From: an uncultured bacterium
Lineage (GTDB): Bacteria; Cyanobacteriota; Vampirovibrionia; Gastranaerophilales; Gastranaerophilaceae
Length of the DNA stretch: 64,000 nt
Reading direction: 5' to 3'
Assembly (NCBI GenBank): GCA_948964545.1
Contig: CAREDV010000001.1
Location: forward strand, 372,001 to 436,000
This document shows, in pieces, positions 24,902-34,146 of this stretch. Each line of letters begins with the position of its first letter. Position 1 is the first letter of the stretch. The notes under the pieces are model-generated. The model saw only the letters and a list, made by a program, of their open reading frames with translations. It did not search any database and was not told the DNA's origin. Made by a program: the position numbers and the translations under genes.

Positions 24902-25555
24902 TTATACAAGCCCCTCTTTTAACGCTTTTACTGCAGCTTGTGTTCTGTCATCCACCACAAGTTTTTGAATAATATTACACACATGTGCTTTAGCAGTGTG
25001 TTCTGAAATTGTTAATTCCTGCGCAATTTCATTATTTGAAAGCCCGTCTACTACAAGCTTTAGAACTTCATATTCGCGCTGGGTAAGGTTTGCATGTTGT
25101 TCTTTGAACATAGCTCTTGACATTTGTCTTGGCGGTATTACTCCGCAGTTTTTCTCGCGTAAAACTGGTACTACTTGCGGATCAAGCCACATTGCACCCT
25201 CATGAACTGTTTTTATTACCATTTGAAGTATTTCTGTTCCAATATCTTTCATAGCATAAGCGCAAGCTCCTGCATGGAGTGCATCTAACACTTCCTGCTC
25301 ACTTAAGTGTGAGGTTAAAATTATAACTTTTGCCCTGCTGTCAAGTTCAAGAATTCTTTTTGTTGCTTCAATGCCTGATATATCTGGAAGTCCTATATCC
25401 ATTAAGACTACGTCAGGTTTTTCTGTGCGGTATTTTTCAACCGCTTCTTTTGCGCTTTGTGCTTCTGATGTTATTTGTAAATCGCCGTCAAAAAGCGACA
25501 TTAAACCGACTCTTATTAGTTTTTGATCTTCAACGAGTAATATATTTATAGTCAT
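24902..25555 (-). CDS. NarL/FixJ-type response regulator
   Basis: A 217-residue two-domain regulator. The receiver has E9, D10, the phosphate acceptor D53 in VVLMDIGLPD, T81 and K103, all intact. The C-terminal LuxR helix-turn-helix has LTQREYEVLKLVVDGLSNNE and ISEHTAKAHVCNIIQKL. It should act as a phosphorylation-dependent transcription factor. No histidine kinase is nearby, so it is an orphan. AAGGAG precedes ATG. The target is unknown; similar regulators occur in cyanobacteria. Confidence 0.93.
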   Translation of the reverse strand: MTINILLVEDQKLIRVGLMSLFDGDLQITSEAQSAKEAVEKYRTEKPDVVLMDIGLPDISGIEATKRILELDSRAKVIILTSHLSEQEVLDALHAGACAYAMKDIGTEILQMVIKTVHEGAMWLDPQVVPVLREKNCGVIPPRQMSRAMFKEQHANLTQREYEVLKLVVDGLSNNEIAQELTISEHTAKAHVCNIIQKLVVDDRTQAAVKALKEGLV

Positions 25556-25660
25556 AATATTTTCTCCTTACAATACTTATAAAATTAATTTCAATCGAAT
25601 TAATCCCTTTTGTAAGGAGAATGTCAGATAATATTATTGTATGATAAATTTGGATTGATA

Positions 25661-26077
25661 TTAAAATAAAGCTTCCAATTTTTTAGCTTGTTCGCCTGCA
25701 TAATATAATTCTCGAGGCAAAAACCTTTTAGGATTAAACAAACTTGCAAAAATCTTTCTTCCAGGAAAACGCTTTTCATCCCACATATCCAGCCCTGTAT
25801 GTTTACCCATTTCTATAGTTTTATCCACAACTCTACCCGTTGCATTGTTAATTATCTCTACAGATTTGTCTTTAGTATTAAATCTGACATCATATTTCTT
25901 TAATCTTGCTTGTTCCAAACAAAATTGTCTTAACCCTTTGCGTATAATTTCACAAGTGTATTCATCGGCAGAGCCTGTTAGTTTTTCTGTAAATACTCCC
26001 ATTTCAAGATAATTTGGACGTCTGAAAGCCATTCCAAATTGCGGCCTTGGCTGATTACAATTTAAATTTACATGCAT
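25661..26077 (-). CDS. Unknown protein with an N-terminal F-x-G type motif
   Basis: 138 residues. The start MHVNLNCNQPRPQFGMAFRR shows a short motif (PQFG) also found, in the form PAFKG, SFTG or NFTG, near the N-terminus of other unknown proteins here. The rest is mixed alpha/beta with a central 'DKSVEIINNATGRVVDKTIE' segment, and a basic 'FNPKRFLPRELYYAGEQAKKL' tail. No signal peptide or recognised domain. AAGGG precedes ATG. Divergent from nadB. Confidence 0.7.
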   Translation of the reverse strand: MHVNLNCNQPRPQFGMAFRRPNYLEMGVFTEKLTGSADEYTCEIIRKGLRQFCLEQARLKKYDVRFNTKDKSVEIINNATGRVVDKTIEMGKHTGLDMWDEKRFPGRKIFASLFNPKRFLPRELYYAGEQAKKLEALF

Positions 26078-26191
26078 GTTAATTTTTCCCTTTTATGTTA
26101 TTAAAGCATGTAAAAAAAATTTTTGCTATTATTTTTCTTTTGGATTATTATATTTATTGATAAAAATGAACAACGGCAGAAAATTACAAAA

Positions 26192-26258
26192 TAGGCGTTT
26201 AGGTAAGTCAAATCGAAATTTGAAAAGTTACTGAATAAGCCGCCCAAGGGTAAAAATA
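26192..26258 (+). promoter_or_regulatory. Structured 5' leader of nadBC (riboswitch-like, unassigned)
   Basis: Three nested stems: GGCG (26194-26197) with CGCC (26241-26244); GTAA (26203-26206) with TTAC (26228-26231); TCAAAT (26208-26213) with ATTTGA (26218-26223) closed by a CGAA tetraloop. The outer stem ends three bases before the ribosome binding site AAGGG, so its folding could control translation. A 22-codon frame (26167-26235) also crosses it but has no good ribosome binding site. It does not match a riboswitch class I can name. Confidence 0.6.
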
Positions 26259-27869
26259 ATGAAATACTCAAAATATTCAACAGTAATAATAGGAAGCGGT
26301 ATTGCAGGATTATATGCCGCATTAAAAATAGAACAGCAGGTAAAACTCCCTGATGGAATTTTGCTTATAACAAAATCACGACTCGGCGAAAGCAACTCAA
26401 GATATGCTCAGGGCGGTATGGTTGCTGTTATGAAAGATAATAAATCTGACAGTGTAGCATCTCATATTTCAGATACTATAAAAGCGGGTGCTGGGTTGAG
26501 CGAATTTAATACAATTAAATTCATCTCTGAAAATTCTGATGCTGTTGTAAAAGATTTGTTGAAATTTGGAGTTGAATTTGACAGGGATGAAAACGGAAGT
26601 CTTTGTTATACCAGAGAGGCAGCTCACAGTGTAAGAAGAATTCTTCACTCAGGCGGTGATGCTACAGGTAAGAAGATTGAACAGGCTTTGTGCCGCAAAG
26701 TTTCCGAAAACGAAAATATCGAAATTTACGAACAAACAGATGCTGTAGAACTTCTTGTCAGTTCGGGCGAATGCAAGGGTGTAATTGTATTTAATAATGA
26801 AACCGGTGATTATGAGACAGTATATTCATCAGCGATAATTCTTGCAACAGGTGGTATCGGACAGTTATATAAATATACAACAAACCCTGTTGGTGCAACA
26901 GGTGATGGTATTGCCCTTGCGTATAATGCGGGTGCTGTAATGCAGGATATGGAGTTTGTTCAGTTCCATCCGACTGCACTTGCTATTGACGGAGATGAAA
27001 ATAGATTTTTAATATCGGAAGCAGTCAGAGGCGAGGGGGCAAAACTTTGTGATGCAGACGGTGTTGAGTTTATGAGTAAGTATGATGAAAGAAAAGAACT
27101 TGCACCGCGAGATATTGTTACACGTGCAAATTTTAACGAAATGCAGGAAAATAATACTGACTGCGTATATCTGAATGCAGCCTGTATCGAAAGTAAAAAG
27201 CTTGCAAAACGTTTCCCGACAATTTCAAAAAAATGTCTTGAACACGGTATTGATATCTCAAAGGATTATATACCAGTAGCACCTGCATCACATTATTTTA
27301 TGGGCGGTGTGAGAACAAATCTTAAAGGTGAAACTTCTGTTAACGGACTTTATGCAATAGGTGAAGCTGCATCTACAGGTTTGCATGGCGGAAACAGGCT
27401 TGCAAGTAATTCATTGTTGGAATGTGTTGTTTGCGCGTATTCTGCTGCGGAATATTTAAAATCAATTGAGCTTAAGACTCCAAAACAAATTGATGAGGAG
27501 ATTAAATCAATAATAGATAAATACAGTAATGAAGATATTGTTATGGATGAACTTGATGTTCAGAGTTTAAAATCAAAATTGCAAAATATAATGTGGGATT
27601 ACGTCGGAATTTTAAGGGATGAAAAATCGCTTAATGAGGCAAACGAATTAATTTACCGTTTGAAAGCAGATTTTCCGCGTGAAGCTAAGTGTTTGAATCG
27701 TGAAGAATATGAATTTCGTAATATGCTTACCGTTTCACAATTGATTACACAATGTGCGTTAAACCGAAAAGAATCTCGCGGCGCTCATTTTAGAACAGAT
27801 TACCCGAATACAAACGAACAAAGTATTCATAGTTTTATAGTAAAAGAGGAGATGGAACTTGTTAAGTAA
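26259..27869 (+). CDS. nadB: L-aspartate oxidase
   Basis: A 536-residue FAD enzyme that oxidises aspartate to iminoaspartate, the first step of de novo NAD synthesis. It has the FAD Rossmann motif VIIGSGIAGLYAAL, SNSRYAQGGMVAV, 'REAAHSVRRILHSGGDATGK', the active-site region MQDMEFVQFHPTAL and RDIVTRA, plus GGNRLASNSLLECVV near the end. The C-terminal helical domain is complete. It is co-transcribed with nadC, which overlaps its 3' end. nadA is not in the window. A structured leader sits right before it. Confidence 0.96.
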   Translation: MKYSKYSTVIIGSGIAGLYAALKIEQQVKLPDGILLITKSRLGESNSRYAQGGMVAVMKDNKSDSVASHISDTIKAGAGLSEFNTIKFISENSDAVVKDLLKFGVEFDRDENGSLCYTREAAHSVRRILHSGGDATGKKIEQALCRKVSENENIEIYEQTDAVELLVSSGECKGVIVFNNETGDYETVYSSAIILATGGIGQLYKYTTNPVGATGDGIALAYNAGAVMQDMEFVQFHPTALAIDGDENRFLISEAVRGEGAKLCDADGVEFMSKYDERKELAPRDIVTRANFNEMQENNTDCVYLNAACIESKKLAKRFPTISKKCLEHGIDISKDYIPVAPASHYFMGGVRTNLKGETSVNGLYAIGEAASTGLHGGNRLASNSLLECVVCAYSAAEYLKSIELKTPKQIDEEIKSIIDKYSNEDIVMDELDVQSLKSKLQNIMWDYVGILRDEKSLNEANELIYRLKADFPREAKCLNREEYEFRNMLTVSQLITQCALNRKESRGAHFRTDYPNTNEQSIHSFIVKEEMELVK

Positions 27870-28689
27870 TTTTTATATAAAGGAACATGTTAAATCTGCA
27901 TTGCAGGAAGATATTGGATTTGGCGATATTACAACAGAAAATCTGACTGACGGAAGCGAATATTTAAAAGCGGAGTTAAATACTAGAAACGACGGTATTC
28001 TTTGCGGGTGCGAAGTGTTTAAGACTGTTTTTGAAATTCTCAGTACAGATGTCAAAATAAAATTTTATTTTAAAGACGGTGATAAAATTCAAAAAGGCGA
28101 TAAAATTGCAGATTTGGAAGGCCCTGCAAAATATCTTCTTATGGGTGAACGTGTTGCTTTGAATTATATTCAGAGAATGTCAGGTATTGCAACCGAAACT
28201 CATAAGTATCAGGAGGCTGTAAAACCTTATGGCGCAAAAGTAGTTGATACCAGAAAAACAACACCGAACTTCCGCTCATTTGAAAAATATTCGGTCAAAG
28301 TTGGAGGCGGAGCTTTGCACAGATTTAACCTGTCAGATTGTGCGATGATAAAAGATAATCACATAAGACTTGCAGGCTCAATTACAAATGCGGTTCAAAA
28401 ATTGCGAAAGGCAATTTCTTTTACCCATAAAATTGAAGTTGAATGCGATACTTTTGAACAGGTAAAAGAAGCGGTTGAAGTTGGTGCAGATATTATCATG
28501 CTTGATAACATGCCGACAGAAACAATGAAAGAAGCTGTAGAATATATTAATCACCGCGCAATTGTTGAAGCCAGCGGAAATGTTAATTTGAATACGGTTA
28601 ATGCAATTGCCTCAACAGGAGTTGATATTATTTCATCGAGTGCAATAGTTGCCAAAGCGCCAACATTAGATTTAGCATTAGATATGTAA
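27859..28689 (+). CDS. nadC: Nicotinate-nucleotide pyrophosphorylase (carboxylating)
   Basis: A 276-residue quinolinate phosphoribosyltransferase, the third step of de novo NAD synthesis. It has the start ALQEDIGFGDITTENL, 'ALNYIQRMSGIAT', the PRPP/quinolinate site VDTRKTTPNFRSFEKYSVKV (first part DTRKTTP), 'KDNHI' and the barrel end VEASGNVNLNTV. The start is TTG at 27859, preceded by AGAGGAGAT, and overlaps the end of nadB by 11 bases. The catalytic Lys and Arg residues are present. Confidence 0.95.
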   Translation: MLSNFYIKEHVKSALQEDIGFGDITTENLTDGSEYLKAELNTRNDGILCGCEVFKTVFEILSTDVKIKFYFKDGDKIQKGDKIADLEGPAKYLLMGERVALNYIQRMSGIATETHKYQEAVKPYGAKVVDTRKTTPNFRSFEKYSVKVGGGALHRFNLSDCAMIKDNHIRLAGSITNAVQKLRKAISFTHKIEVECDTFEQVKEAVEVGADIIMLDNMPTETMKEAVEYINHRAIVEASGNVNLNTVNAIASTGVDIISSSAIVAKAPTLDLALDM

Positions 28690-28712
28690 GTGTTAATCTG
28701 ACACTAAATGTT

Positions 28713-28745
28713 AAGCGTCTGAAGAATTTATTTTTTCAGATGCTT
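28713..28745 (+). terminator. Terminator of nadBC
   Basis: AAGCGTCTGAA and TTCAGATGCTT (one G-U pair) around an 11-base loop. The following T run is short, so strength is uncertain. Confidence 0.6.
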
Positions 28746-28858
28746 TGTTTATTTTACGTATATTTTAAAAAATAATTGTAAACTTTTTTAAATAATGTAG
28801 CAAAAAAATATTTCCTTTGTTTTAAAATGAATGTAGAAAAGATTTATTTGGTGAAAAA

Positions 28859-29632
28859 ATGAAGATTAACTCAGTACAACGTGATATGACCCTAAAGCAG
28901 GGTAATTCAGCGCTCCGTTCGAATTTTTCGAACTTCAGGGAGAAAGCGGACATGTGTGACAGAGGATATAGTGCGAATTATTGCGGCAGTTTTACGGGAA
29001 AGAGTAAGTCTGCCGCAACTTTTTTGGATAAAACCCTCAATAGCAGATGGTTTGGTAAGTTTGCAAAATATTCTTATGATCATAATATTTCAACATCAGC
29101 TCTAATTGCTCTTATTCTTGCAGGTATTATGAGACCCGCTACAATTATGGCACTGCCTGGCAAGAAAGACAAAGAAGATAAAATTTATGCATCAGGGCAT
29201 TCAATGGCATCAGGGATTATAGGTTTTGCAGTTTCGACTGCGATAACAAGTCCGTTTGATGAATCTATTAAGAAAGTGTTTGATGAAAAGAAATTTGCAC
29301 GCGGTAAATTTAAAGAAATGGATGCAAAGATTGCAAAACTTACAGCTCAAAAAGAAGCTAAAATCATTACAGAAGCTGCAAGAAAAGAATTAAAATCATT
29401 GACTAAAAAACGTGATGCTCTAAATGTGCTTGTTAAAAATATTCCCGACTGGCTTATCGGTGTCCCCAGAGCAATGTTAACAATTGCATTAATCCCGCCG
29501 ATTTTGAAATACGTTTTCGGTCTGGAAAAGAAAAAGAAACCCGCCCCTGAGGCACAAAAACCAGTGGATGTTCCCAAAATGGACTTTATAGACAAAGATG
29601 TCTTTAAAAATGTTAAAGGAGGTGTTCAATAA
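28859..29632 (+). CDS. Membrane-associated unknown protein, paralog-like 1
   Basis: 257 residues. The start has CGSFTGKSKS, the F-x-G motif seen in several unknowns here. Three hydrophobic stretches follow (STSALIALILAGIMRPATIM, ASGIIGFAVSTAITSPF, AMLTIALIPPILKYVFG) with a basic coiled region between (KEMDAKIAKLTAQKEAKI). It resembles the next gene in layout: a 'VSTA' helix and a final arginine-led helix. The last codons overlap the next ATG, so both are translated together. No known domain. Confidence 0.72.
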   Translation: MKINSVQRDMTLKQGNSALRSNFSNFREKADMCDRGYSANYCGSFTGKSKSAATFLDKTLNSRWFGKFAKYSYDHNISTSALIALILAGIMRPATIMALPGKKDKEDKIYASGHSMASGIIGFAVSTAITSPFDESIKKVFDEKKFARGKFKEMDAKIAKLTAQKEAKIITEAARKELKSLTKKRDALNVLVKNIPDWLIGVPRAMLTIALIPPILKYVFGLEKKKKPAPEAQKPVDVPKMDFIDKDVFKNVKGGVQ

Positions 29633-30414
29633 TGAGTTTAATGATTACTCCTTATAACAATAATAATTACAGACAACAAAGACCTGCATTTAAAGGTGCA
29701 GAGCAGGTTGCAAAATCTGCAACAGAAAGTTCAAAATTGTTTGCACCGTTAGAAAAAGCGTACGACGGTTTTACCGATAAAATTGCAGAACATGTTACTT
29801 CAAGATTTGTTAACTTTGGACCTTTAAATACCCTTGCTGATAAATTGAAAAATACTGATAACTTATTTCAGCACTGTATGACAGTAGGTTCTGTAATTAC
29901 CAGCGGACTTTATATGCAGAGAACTCTTGCAAATAAAGATTTGGATAAAGATAGAAAAAATACATTGGCAGTTAACCAGGGCTTGACTCTTGTAGTATCA
30001 ACCGCAGGTGCTTATGCTCTTGATAAATATATCAAAGGCTGGTGGGATAATGTAACTGCAAAATTTGCAGGACATCTTTTGAATGACAAAGATTTCTATA
30101 CGAAATTTAAGCAGGAAAAAGACGCAGTAATTCAGGAAAACAAAAAGTTGAAAGGTACAAAAGCTGAATTGAAATCAATGCCGAAAGTTGATAAGTTGGT
30201 GAAAAAGCACTCTTATTACAATTCATTAGGCGCGAAAGATGCAGATATACTTCTCAAAAAAGTAAAAGGTATGTCACCGTTGAGAACAATGATTGTATTT
30301 GGTTTTGTGTACAGATACTTTGTTCCGGTTGCGGTTACAAAACCTGCAAACAAACTTTGCGATATGTATCTGCAAAAGAAAAAAGCAAAAGAGGAAAATG
30401 CACAAAAAGCATAA
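29632..30414 (+). CDS. Membrane-associated unknown protein, paralog-like 2
   Basis: 260 residues. N-terminus NNNYRQQRPAFKGAEQVAKS carries the F-x-G motif. Hydrophobic segments (GSVITSGLYMQRTL, GLTLVVSTAGAYALDKYI and TMIVFGFVYRYFVPVAV) alternate with basic helical parts, in the same order as in the preceding gene. An AGGAGG site precedes ATG inside the previous gene's end. The pair ends in a strong terminator. A membrane scaffold role is possible but unproven. Confidence 0.72.
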   Translation: MSLMITPYNNNNYRQQRPAFKGAEQVAKSATESSKLFAPLEKAYDGFTDKIAEHVTSRFVNFGPLNTLADKLKNTDNLFQHCMTVGSVITSGLYMQRTLANKDLDKDRKNTLAVNQGLTLVVSTAGAYALDKYIKGWWDNVTAKFAGHLLNDKDFYTKFKQEKDAVIQENKKLKGTKAELKSMPKVDKLVKKHSYYNSLGAKDADILLKKVKGMSPLRTMIVFGFVYRYFVPVAVTKPANKLCDMYLQKKKAKEENAQKA

Positions 30415-30416
30415 TG

Positions 30417-30444
30417 AAAAAGGACATCCACAGATGTCCTTTTT
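30417..30444 (+). terminator. Intrinsic terminator
   Basis: AAAAGGACATC-caca-GATGTCCTTTTT. Confidence 0.9.
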
Positions 30445-30492
30445 ACTTGAAAAAAAAAGAAATTTATAGTATATTTTAAGCGGGGTGACATA

Positions 30493-31410
30493 TTGGAAAG
30501 AGATTATTTAGAAACAATTGCAAAAGAATGTAATTTATATGACCTGACTGATGTCAATGCTGTTATTAAGAAAATTCAAGCGCTTGATGAGGTTTATGAA
30601 CGTGATAATCTCGTTGAAATATACGGTTATTTTCTTGAAGTTTCTAAAAATCCAGATATTTTAATGTGTGTAATCCAGTGTTCCGACAGAATCAGAGATA
30701 AAGCAATTCTAGGCAGACTTTTGGATTTACTTTTGTTGAAGGAAGATTCATTTATTAATGTTCGTGTAATGTGCGCTAAAGCTGCTGCTAATTTAAAAGA
30801 TACATCAGTCGTGACGGCTCTTTTGTATTGCTTGAATAATAAGGATGAAAATTATAAGGTTCGTCTTGCCTGTGCGGATGCACTAGGTAAAATCGGTGAC
30901 AGATACGCAGTTGCTCCGTTGATTGCGGTTGTAAAAGATGAGGATGAAAAATCGGTTTATCTGCGTGAATCCTGTGCTTCGGCACTTGGAATGCTTGGTG
31001 ATTTGAGAGCAGTTGATCCTTTAGTAAGTATTTTGGAAACTCAAAAAGGAATTTGGAATAAGTTTACATTCCTAAAAGAACGTGTTATAGAGGCGCTTGG
31101 AAAATTAAGACTTGATGATAACGAACGGGTTTTTAATGCGTTGAAAAATTCTCTTGTTGATGAATCTCCGCAGATTAGAATTAATGCTATTGAAGCGATT
31201 ATGGAAAGTGAAAATCCGCGCTCTGTTGAAACTATCAAAACTTGTCTTGTTGAAGATGTCGATGAAGAAGTTAAGAAAAATGCTTTAATTGCGCTTTATA
31301 ACCTTATCGGACGTGAGATTTTGGATGAAGTTGCAAACAGCCCTGATTTTTCTGATAGTTTGAAAATGGAAGCTGTTTCAATGATTTCGGAGTATGAAGA
31401 AGATGAGTAA
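30493..31410 (+). CDS. HEAT-repeat protein
   Basis: 305 residues of tandem HEAT/PBS-lyase-like helical pairs, for example VRLACADALGKIGDRYAVAP, 'RESCASALGMLGDLRAVDP' and 'IRINAIEAIMESENPRSVE'. HEAT arrays are protein-binding solenoids; in cyanobacteria related repeats act as phycobilin lyases, but here no phycobilisome genes exist and the binding partner is unknown. TTG start preceded by GGGGTG. Its 3' end overlaps queC, so it heads a four-gene unit. Confidence 0.82.
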   Translation: MERDYLETIAKECNLYDLTDVNAVIKKIQALDEVYERDNLVEIYGYFLEVSKNPDILMCVIQCSDRIRDKAILGRLLDLLLLKEDSFINVRVMCAKAAANLKDTSVVTALLYCLNNKDENYKVRLACADALGKIGDRYAVAPLIAVVKDEDEKSVYLRESCASALGMLGDLRAVDPLVSILETQKGIWNKFTFLKERVIEALGKLRLDDNERVFNALKNSLVDESPQIRINAIEAIMESENPRSVETIKTCLVEDVDEEVKKNALIALYNLIGREILDEVANSPDFSDSLKMEAVSMISEYEEDE

Positions 31411-32050
31411 AGGTATTATTCTCTTGTCAGGCGGGCTTGATAGTCTTGTAAGTTTAGGACTTGGCGGATATGGAGTTTCGCTTGCTTTGACTTTTGATTA
31501 CGGGCAAAAATCTGTGAATGACGAAATTGAAGCATCTCGAAAGATTTGTGAATATTACGGCATTGAGCATAAAGTAATTAAACTTGATTGGCTAAAGGAT
31601 ATAACACATACTGCCCTTGTTGCTGATATTGATTTACCTGATAAAATTGATGAAAATTCTGCCAAAAGTGTTTGGATTCCAAACCGCAACGGGCTTTTTC
31701 TAAATATTGCAGGAAGTTTTGCTGATGCTGAAGATTATGACTATATTCTAATCGGTGCTAATAAGGAGGAGGCTCAGACTTTTCCTGATAATACAAAAGA
31801 GTTTATTGAAAGGGTAAATGCGGAATTTGAATTCTCAACCAGAAAGCATCCTAAAGTTATAGCACCCTTGATAAATTACAATAAAAATGATATAGTAAAA
31901 CTTGCATTAGAGCATAGAATACCTCTAGGCCTTGTTAAAAGTTGTTACGCTGGAGGGGAAAGACATTGCGGGAAATGCGAATCTTGTATAAGATTGAAAA
32001 ATGCACTTACATTTAATCATGCAGATAAATATATAAAGGAATTGTTTTGA
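31403..32050 (+). CDS. queC: 7-cyano-7-deazaguanine synthase
   Basis: About 215 residues. It turns 7-carboxy-7-deazaguanine into preQ0 with ATP and ammonia in queuosine synthesis. The PP-loop motif ILLSGGLDS is at the start, 'LTFDYGQKS' follows, and a C-terminal zinc site CYAGGERHCGKCESC has the four cysteines. I use the ATG at 31403 (MSKGIILLSGG); an in-frame ATG nine bases upstream is also possible. It overlaps the HEAT-repeat gene and the following DUF366 gene. Confidence 0.95.
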   Translation: MSKGIILLSGGLDSLVSLGLGGYGVSLALTFDYGQKSVNDEIEASRKICEYYGIEHKVIKLDWLKDITHTALVADIDLPDKIDENSAKSVWIPNRNGLFLNIAGSFADAEDYDYILIGANKEEAQTFPDNTKEFIERVNAEFEFSTRKHPKVIAPLINYNKNDIVKLALEHRIPLGLVKSCYAGGERHCGKCESCIRLKNALTFNHADKYIKELF

Positions 32051-32601
32051 AAACTTTATTAACAGATAACGAAATTAAATATGAAGGCTGGCAGTTATGC
32101 CCGCATTGGATTTATAAGAATTTTAAAATTCAGGGCGACGCGACTGTCGCATTTATCGGTGAATGCGAAGTTAAGCTGACGGAAATGGTTGATATAGAGG
32201 ACGTTATTAATGACGAGCCGATTTACAGTAAATCAATGCTCAGCTTTATATCAGAACAGTTCAATATAGGGCTTGTTGAGGGTGTTTTCAGGCAAAGACT
32301 TCTTATTTGTATTATTAAAGAAGTGTTGGAAAAACGCGGATTTAAGATTACAAGATGTGGTGACGATTTGTTTTTTGAAGGTAAAAAGTTAACTGTGTCA
32401 ATCGCGACAAAGTCTGCAACGTCTGTTTTAATCCATACGGGAATAAATATTTTGTCTGACGGAGCGCCTGTCAAAGCAAGCGGTTTGACAAGTGAATTGG
32501 GTATAACTGATATTAAGGATTTGGCGCAGGAAATTATGAATAACTATGCTGAAGAAATTGATGATATAATTATGGCATCAACAAAAGTTAGAGGTGTATA
32601 A
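32047..32601 (+). CDS. DUF366 family protein
   Basis: 184 residues matching the DUF366 family: 'YEGWQLCPHWIYKNFKIQGD', 'AFIGECEVKLTEMVD', 'IDDVI'-like and the 'LSVSIATKSATSVLIHTGIN' region, here starting LTVSIATKSA. The function is unknown. Its TTG start overlaps the queC stop (TTTTGA) and is preceded by AAAGGA. Linkage with queC could mean a role in nucleoside or cofactor metabolism, but this is inference from order only. Confidence 0.8.
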   Translation: MKTLLTDNEIKYEGWQLCPHWIYKNFKIQGDATVAFIGECEVKLTEMVDIEDVINDEPIYSKSMLSFISEQFNIGLVEGVFRQRLLICIIKEVLEKRGFKITRCGDDLFFEGKKLTVSIATKSATSVLIHTGINILSDGAPVKASGLTSELGITDIKDLAQEIMNNYAEEIDDIIMASTKVRGV

Positions 32602-33215
32602 TGCAGGAAGATTTAAAAAAATCAGCTCATATAAGTTATAAAGAATATCAAAAAAAGATTACAAAAAAGCCTAATGAAGGTATTGCTATTTTTGTATCTG
32701 CATTTTTTATCTTGCTTCTATTATTTTTAGGAATTGCGAAACAGATTTCTCCTGAAATTGATGTTTCTATAGGTGATGATAATGCAAAAATCTCTCAAGA
32801 GGAGGATGAAAAGTCTGTTGTTGACGAACGCTTAAAACTCTTGCAGATGGAAGATAACAACGAAAATATTTTTTCTCCAGAACTGGATGAAAAAGTTGTA
32901 ATTCCTGAGAAAAAAGAAGAAGTTAAAATTGAAGAAGAAATAAAGCTTTCTGAAAAAGAAGCATCTCCAAAACCGACGGAAACTGCAACACCAGCAGCAT
33001 CAAAAGTTGTTGTTGGATATTATCAGACAAAAGAGCAGGCTGAGGTTGCAAAAGGTATAATTGCAGAATCAGGTTTAAATATTTCTCCGTTTGTAAGAAG
33101 TATCGGGGGAGCATATACAATTCAGGTAGGCTCATATTCTACACGTGAAAAGGCTCAAAGTGTTGTAAATGACTTACTCCGAAATAATTATCCTGCAAGG
33201 ATTATTTCTGAGTAG
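32601..33215 (+). CDS. SPOR-domain membrane protein
   Basis: 204 residues. A short cytoplasmic N-terminus, one membrane span (AIFVSAFFILLLLFLGIA), an acidic linker rich in E, K and P, and a C-terminal SPOR domain (VVVGYYQTKEQAEVAKGI to GGAYTIQVGSYSTREKAQSV). SPOR domains bind denuded glycan strands at division septa. A division or cell-wall role is likely. It starts at the last base of the DUF366 gene and ends the unit. Confidence 0.88.
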   Translation: MQEDLKKSAHISYKEYQKKITKKPNEGIAIFVSAFFILLLLFLGIAKQISPEIDVSIGDDNAKISQEEDEKSVVDERLKLLQMEDNNENIFSPELDEKVVIPEKKEEVKIEEEIKLSEKEASPKPTETATPAASKVVVGYYQTKEQAEVAKGIIAESGLNISPFVRSIGGAYTIQVGSYSTREKAQSVVNDLLRNNYPARIISE

Positions 33216-33266
33216 TTATAGCAGATAAGTTTGATGATTATACGAAATTTTTAAGATATTTATATC

Positions 33267-34058
33267 TTAGAACCAGTTGCACAAATCATTGTTGCAAAGT
33301 ACTTTTTCTAAATCAGACATTGTATTTTCGTTTGTCATTTCATAAGTTACGGGTGTGATTGAAATTTTATTGTTTCTAACCGCTGCAATATCTGTGTTTG
33401 CATCAACAGGCTCTGTTATAAGTTCTCCAGCCATCCAGTAGTATACTTTTCCGCGCGGGTCAACTCTTTTTTCATAATTGTCGGTAAACATCTTCCTGCC
33501 GAGTTCTGTTATTGCAACACCGGCAATATCTTCTTCATCAAGTGCAGGAACATTAATATTTAACAAACTTTTTTTAGGAAATGTAAATTGCGAAAGTTTT
33601 GGTAAAAGTGCGTTAACAAATTTTGCCGCAAATCTGAAACTGTCCATTTCATAATGCATACTGGCTAAAGACATTGCAATACTTGGAACTCCGAGCATTG
33701 CTCCTTCCATTGCACAGCTAACAGTTCCCGAATATAAAATATCAGCACCAAGATTTGGTCCGTGATTAATGCCTGAAATGATTATATCAGGCTGTTCTTC
33801 GGGTGATAAAATTGCATTAATACCTATTTTAATACAGTCCCCGGGCGTACCTGTGGTTACCCAGGCTCTTTTTACATTAGCGTAAGCTTCAACTTCTTCA
33901 ACTCTTATTGGAGTATGAAGTGTCAAAGAATGTCCTGCTGCACTTCTTTCTCTGTCAGGTGCAATTACGTATACTTCATGTTGCTCAGCCAGTGCTTCAG
34001 ATAAGCATCTTATGCCGTTAGCTGCAATTCCGTCGTCATTAGAAATCAATATTTTCAT
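33267..34058 (-). CDS. surE: 5'/3'-nucleotidase SurE
   Basis: A 263-residue SurE, a metal-dependent nucleoside-monophosphate phosphatase. It has the metal site ILISNDDG at the N-terminus, APDRERSAAGHS, TGTPGDCIKIGI, 'DIIISGINHGPNLGADILYSGTV' (start DIIISGINHGPN) and AMEGAMLGVPSIAMSL. A TATTAT box ends six bases before ATG and there is no ribosome binding site, so the mRNA should be leaderless. Confidence 0.96.
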   Translation of the reverse strand: MKILISNDDGIAANGIRCLSEALAEQHEVYVIAPDRERSAAGHSLTLHTPIRVEEVEAYANVKRAWVTTGTPGDCIKIGINAILSPEEQPDIIISGINHGPNLGADILYSGTVSCAMEGAMLGVPSIAMSLASMHYEMDSFRFAAKFVNALLPKLSQFTFPKKSLLNINVPALDEEDIAGVAITELGRKMFTDNYEKRVDPRGKVYYWMAGELITEPVDANTDIAAVRNNKISITPVTYEMTNENTMSDLEKVLCNNDLCNWF

Positions 34059-34064
34059 AATTGT

Positions 34065-34070
34065 ATAATA
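34065..34070 (-). promoter_or_regulatory. -10 box giving a leaderless surE mRNA
   Basis: TATTAT on the minus strand ends six bases before the surE ATG. No clear -35 at 17 bases. Confidence 0.45.
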
Positions 34071-34146
34071 TCATAATTTTATATTAATTTTTGTAACAAA
34101 AACGTGTAATATTACCTTAGTATAGCAATTTTATATATCAAAAATT

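Noticed and set aside
26167..26235. 22-codon leader peptide before nadB
   Set aside because: No ribosome binding site, and the frame runs through the RNA stems without a codon bias that would suggest attenuation.
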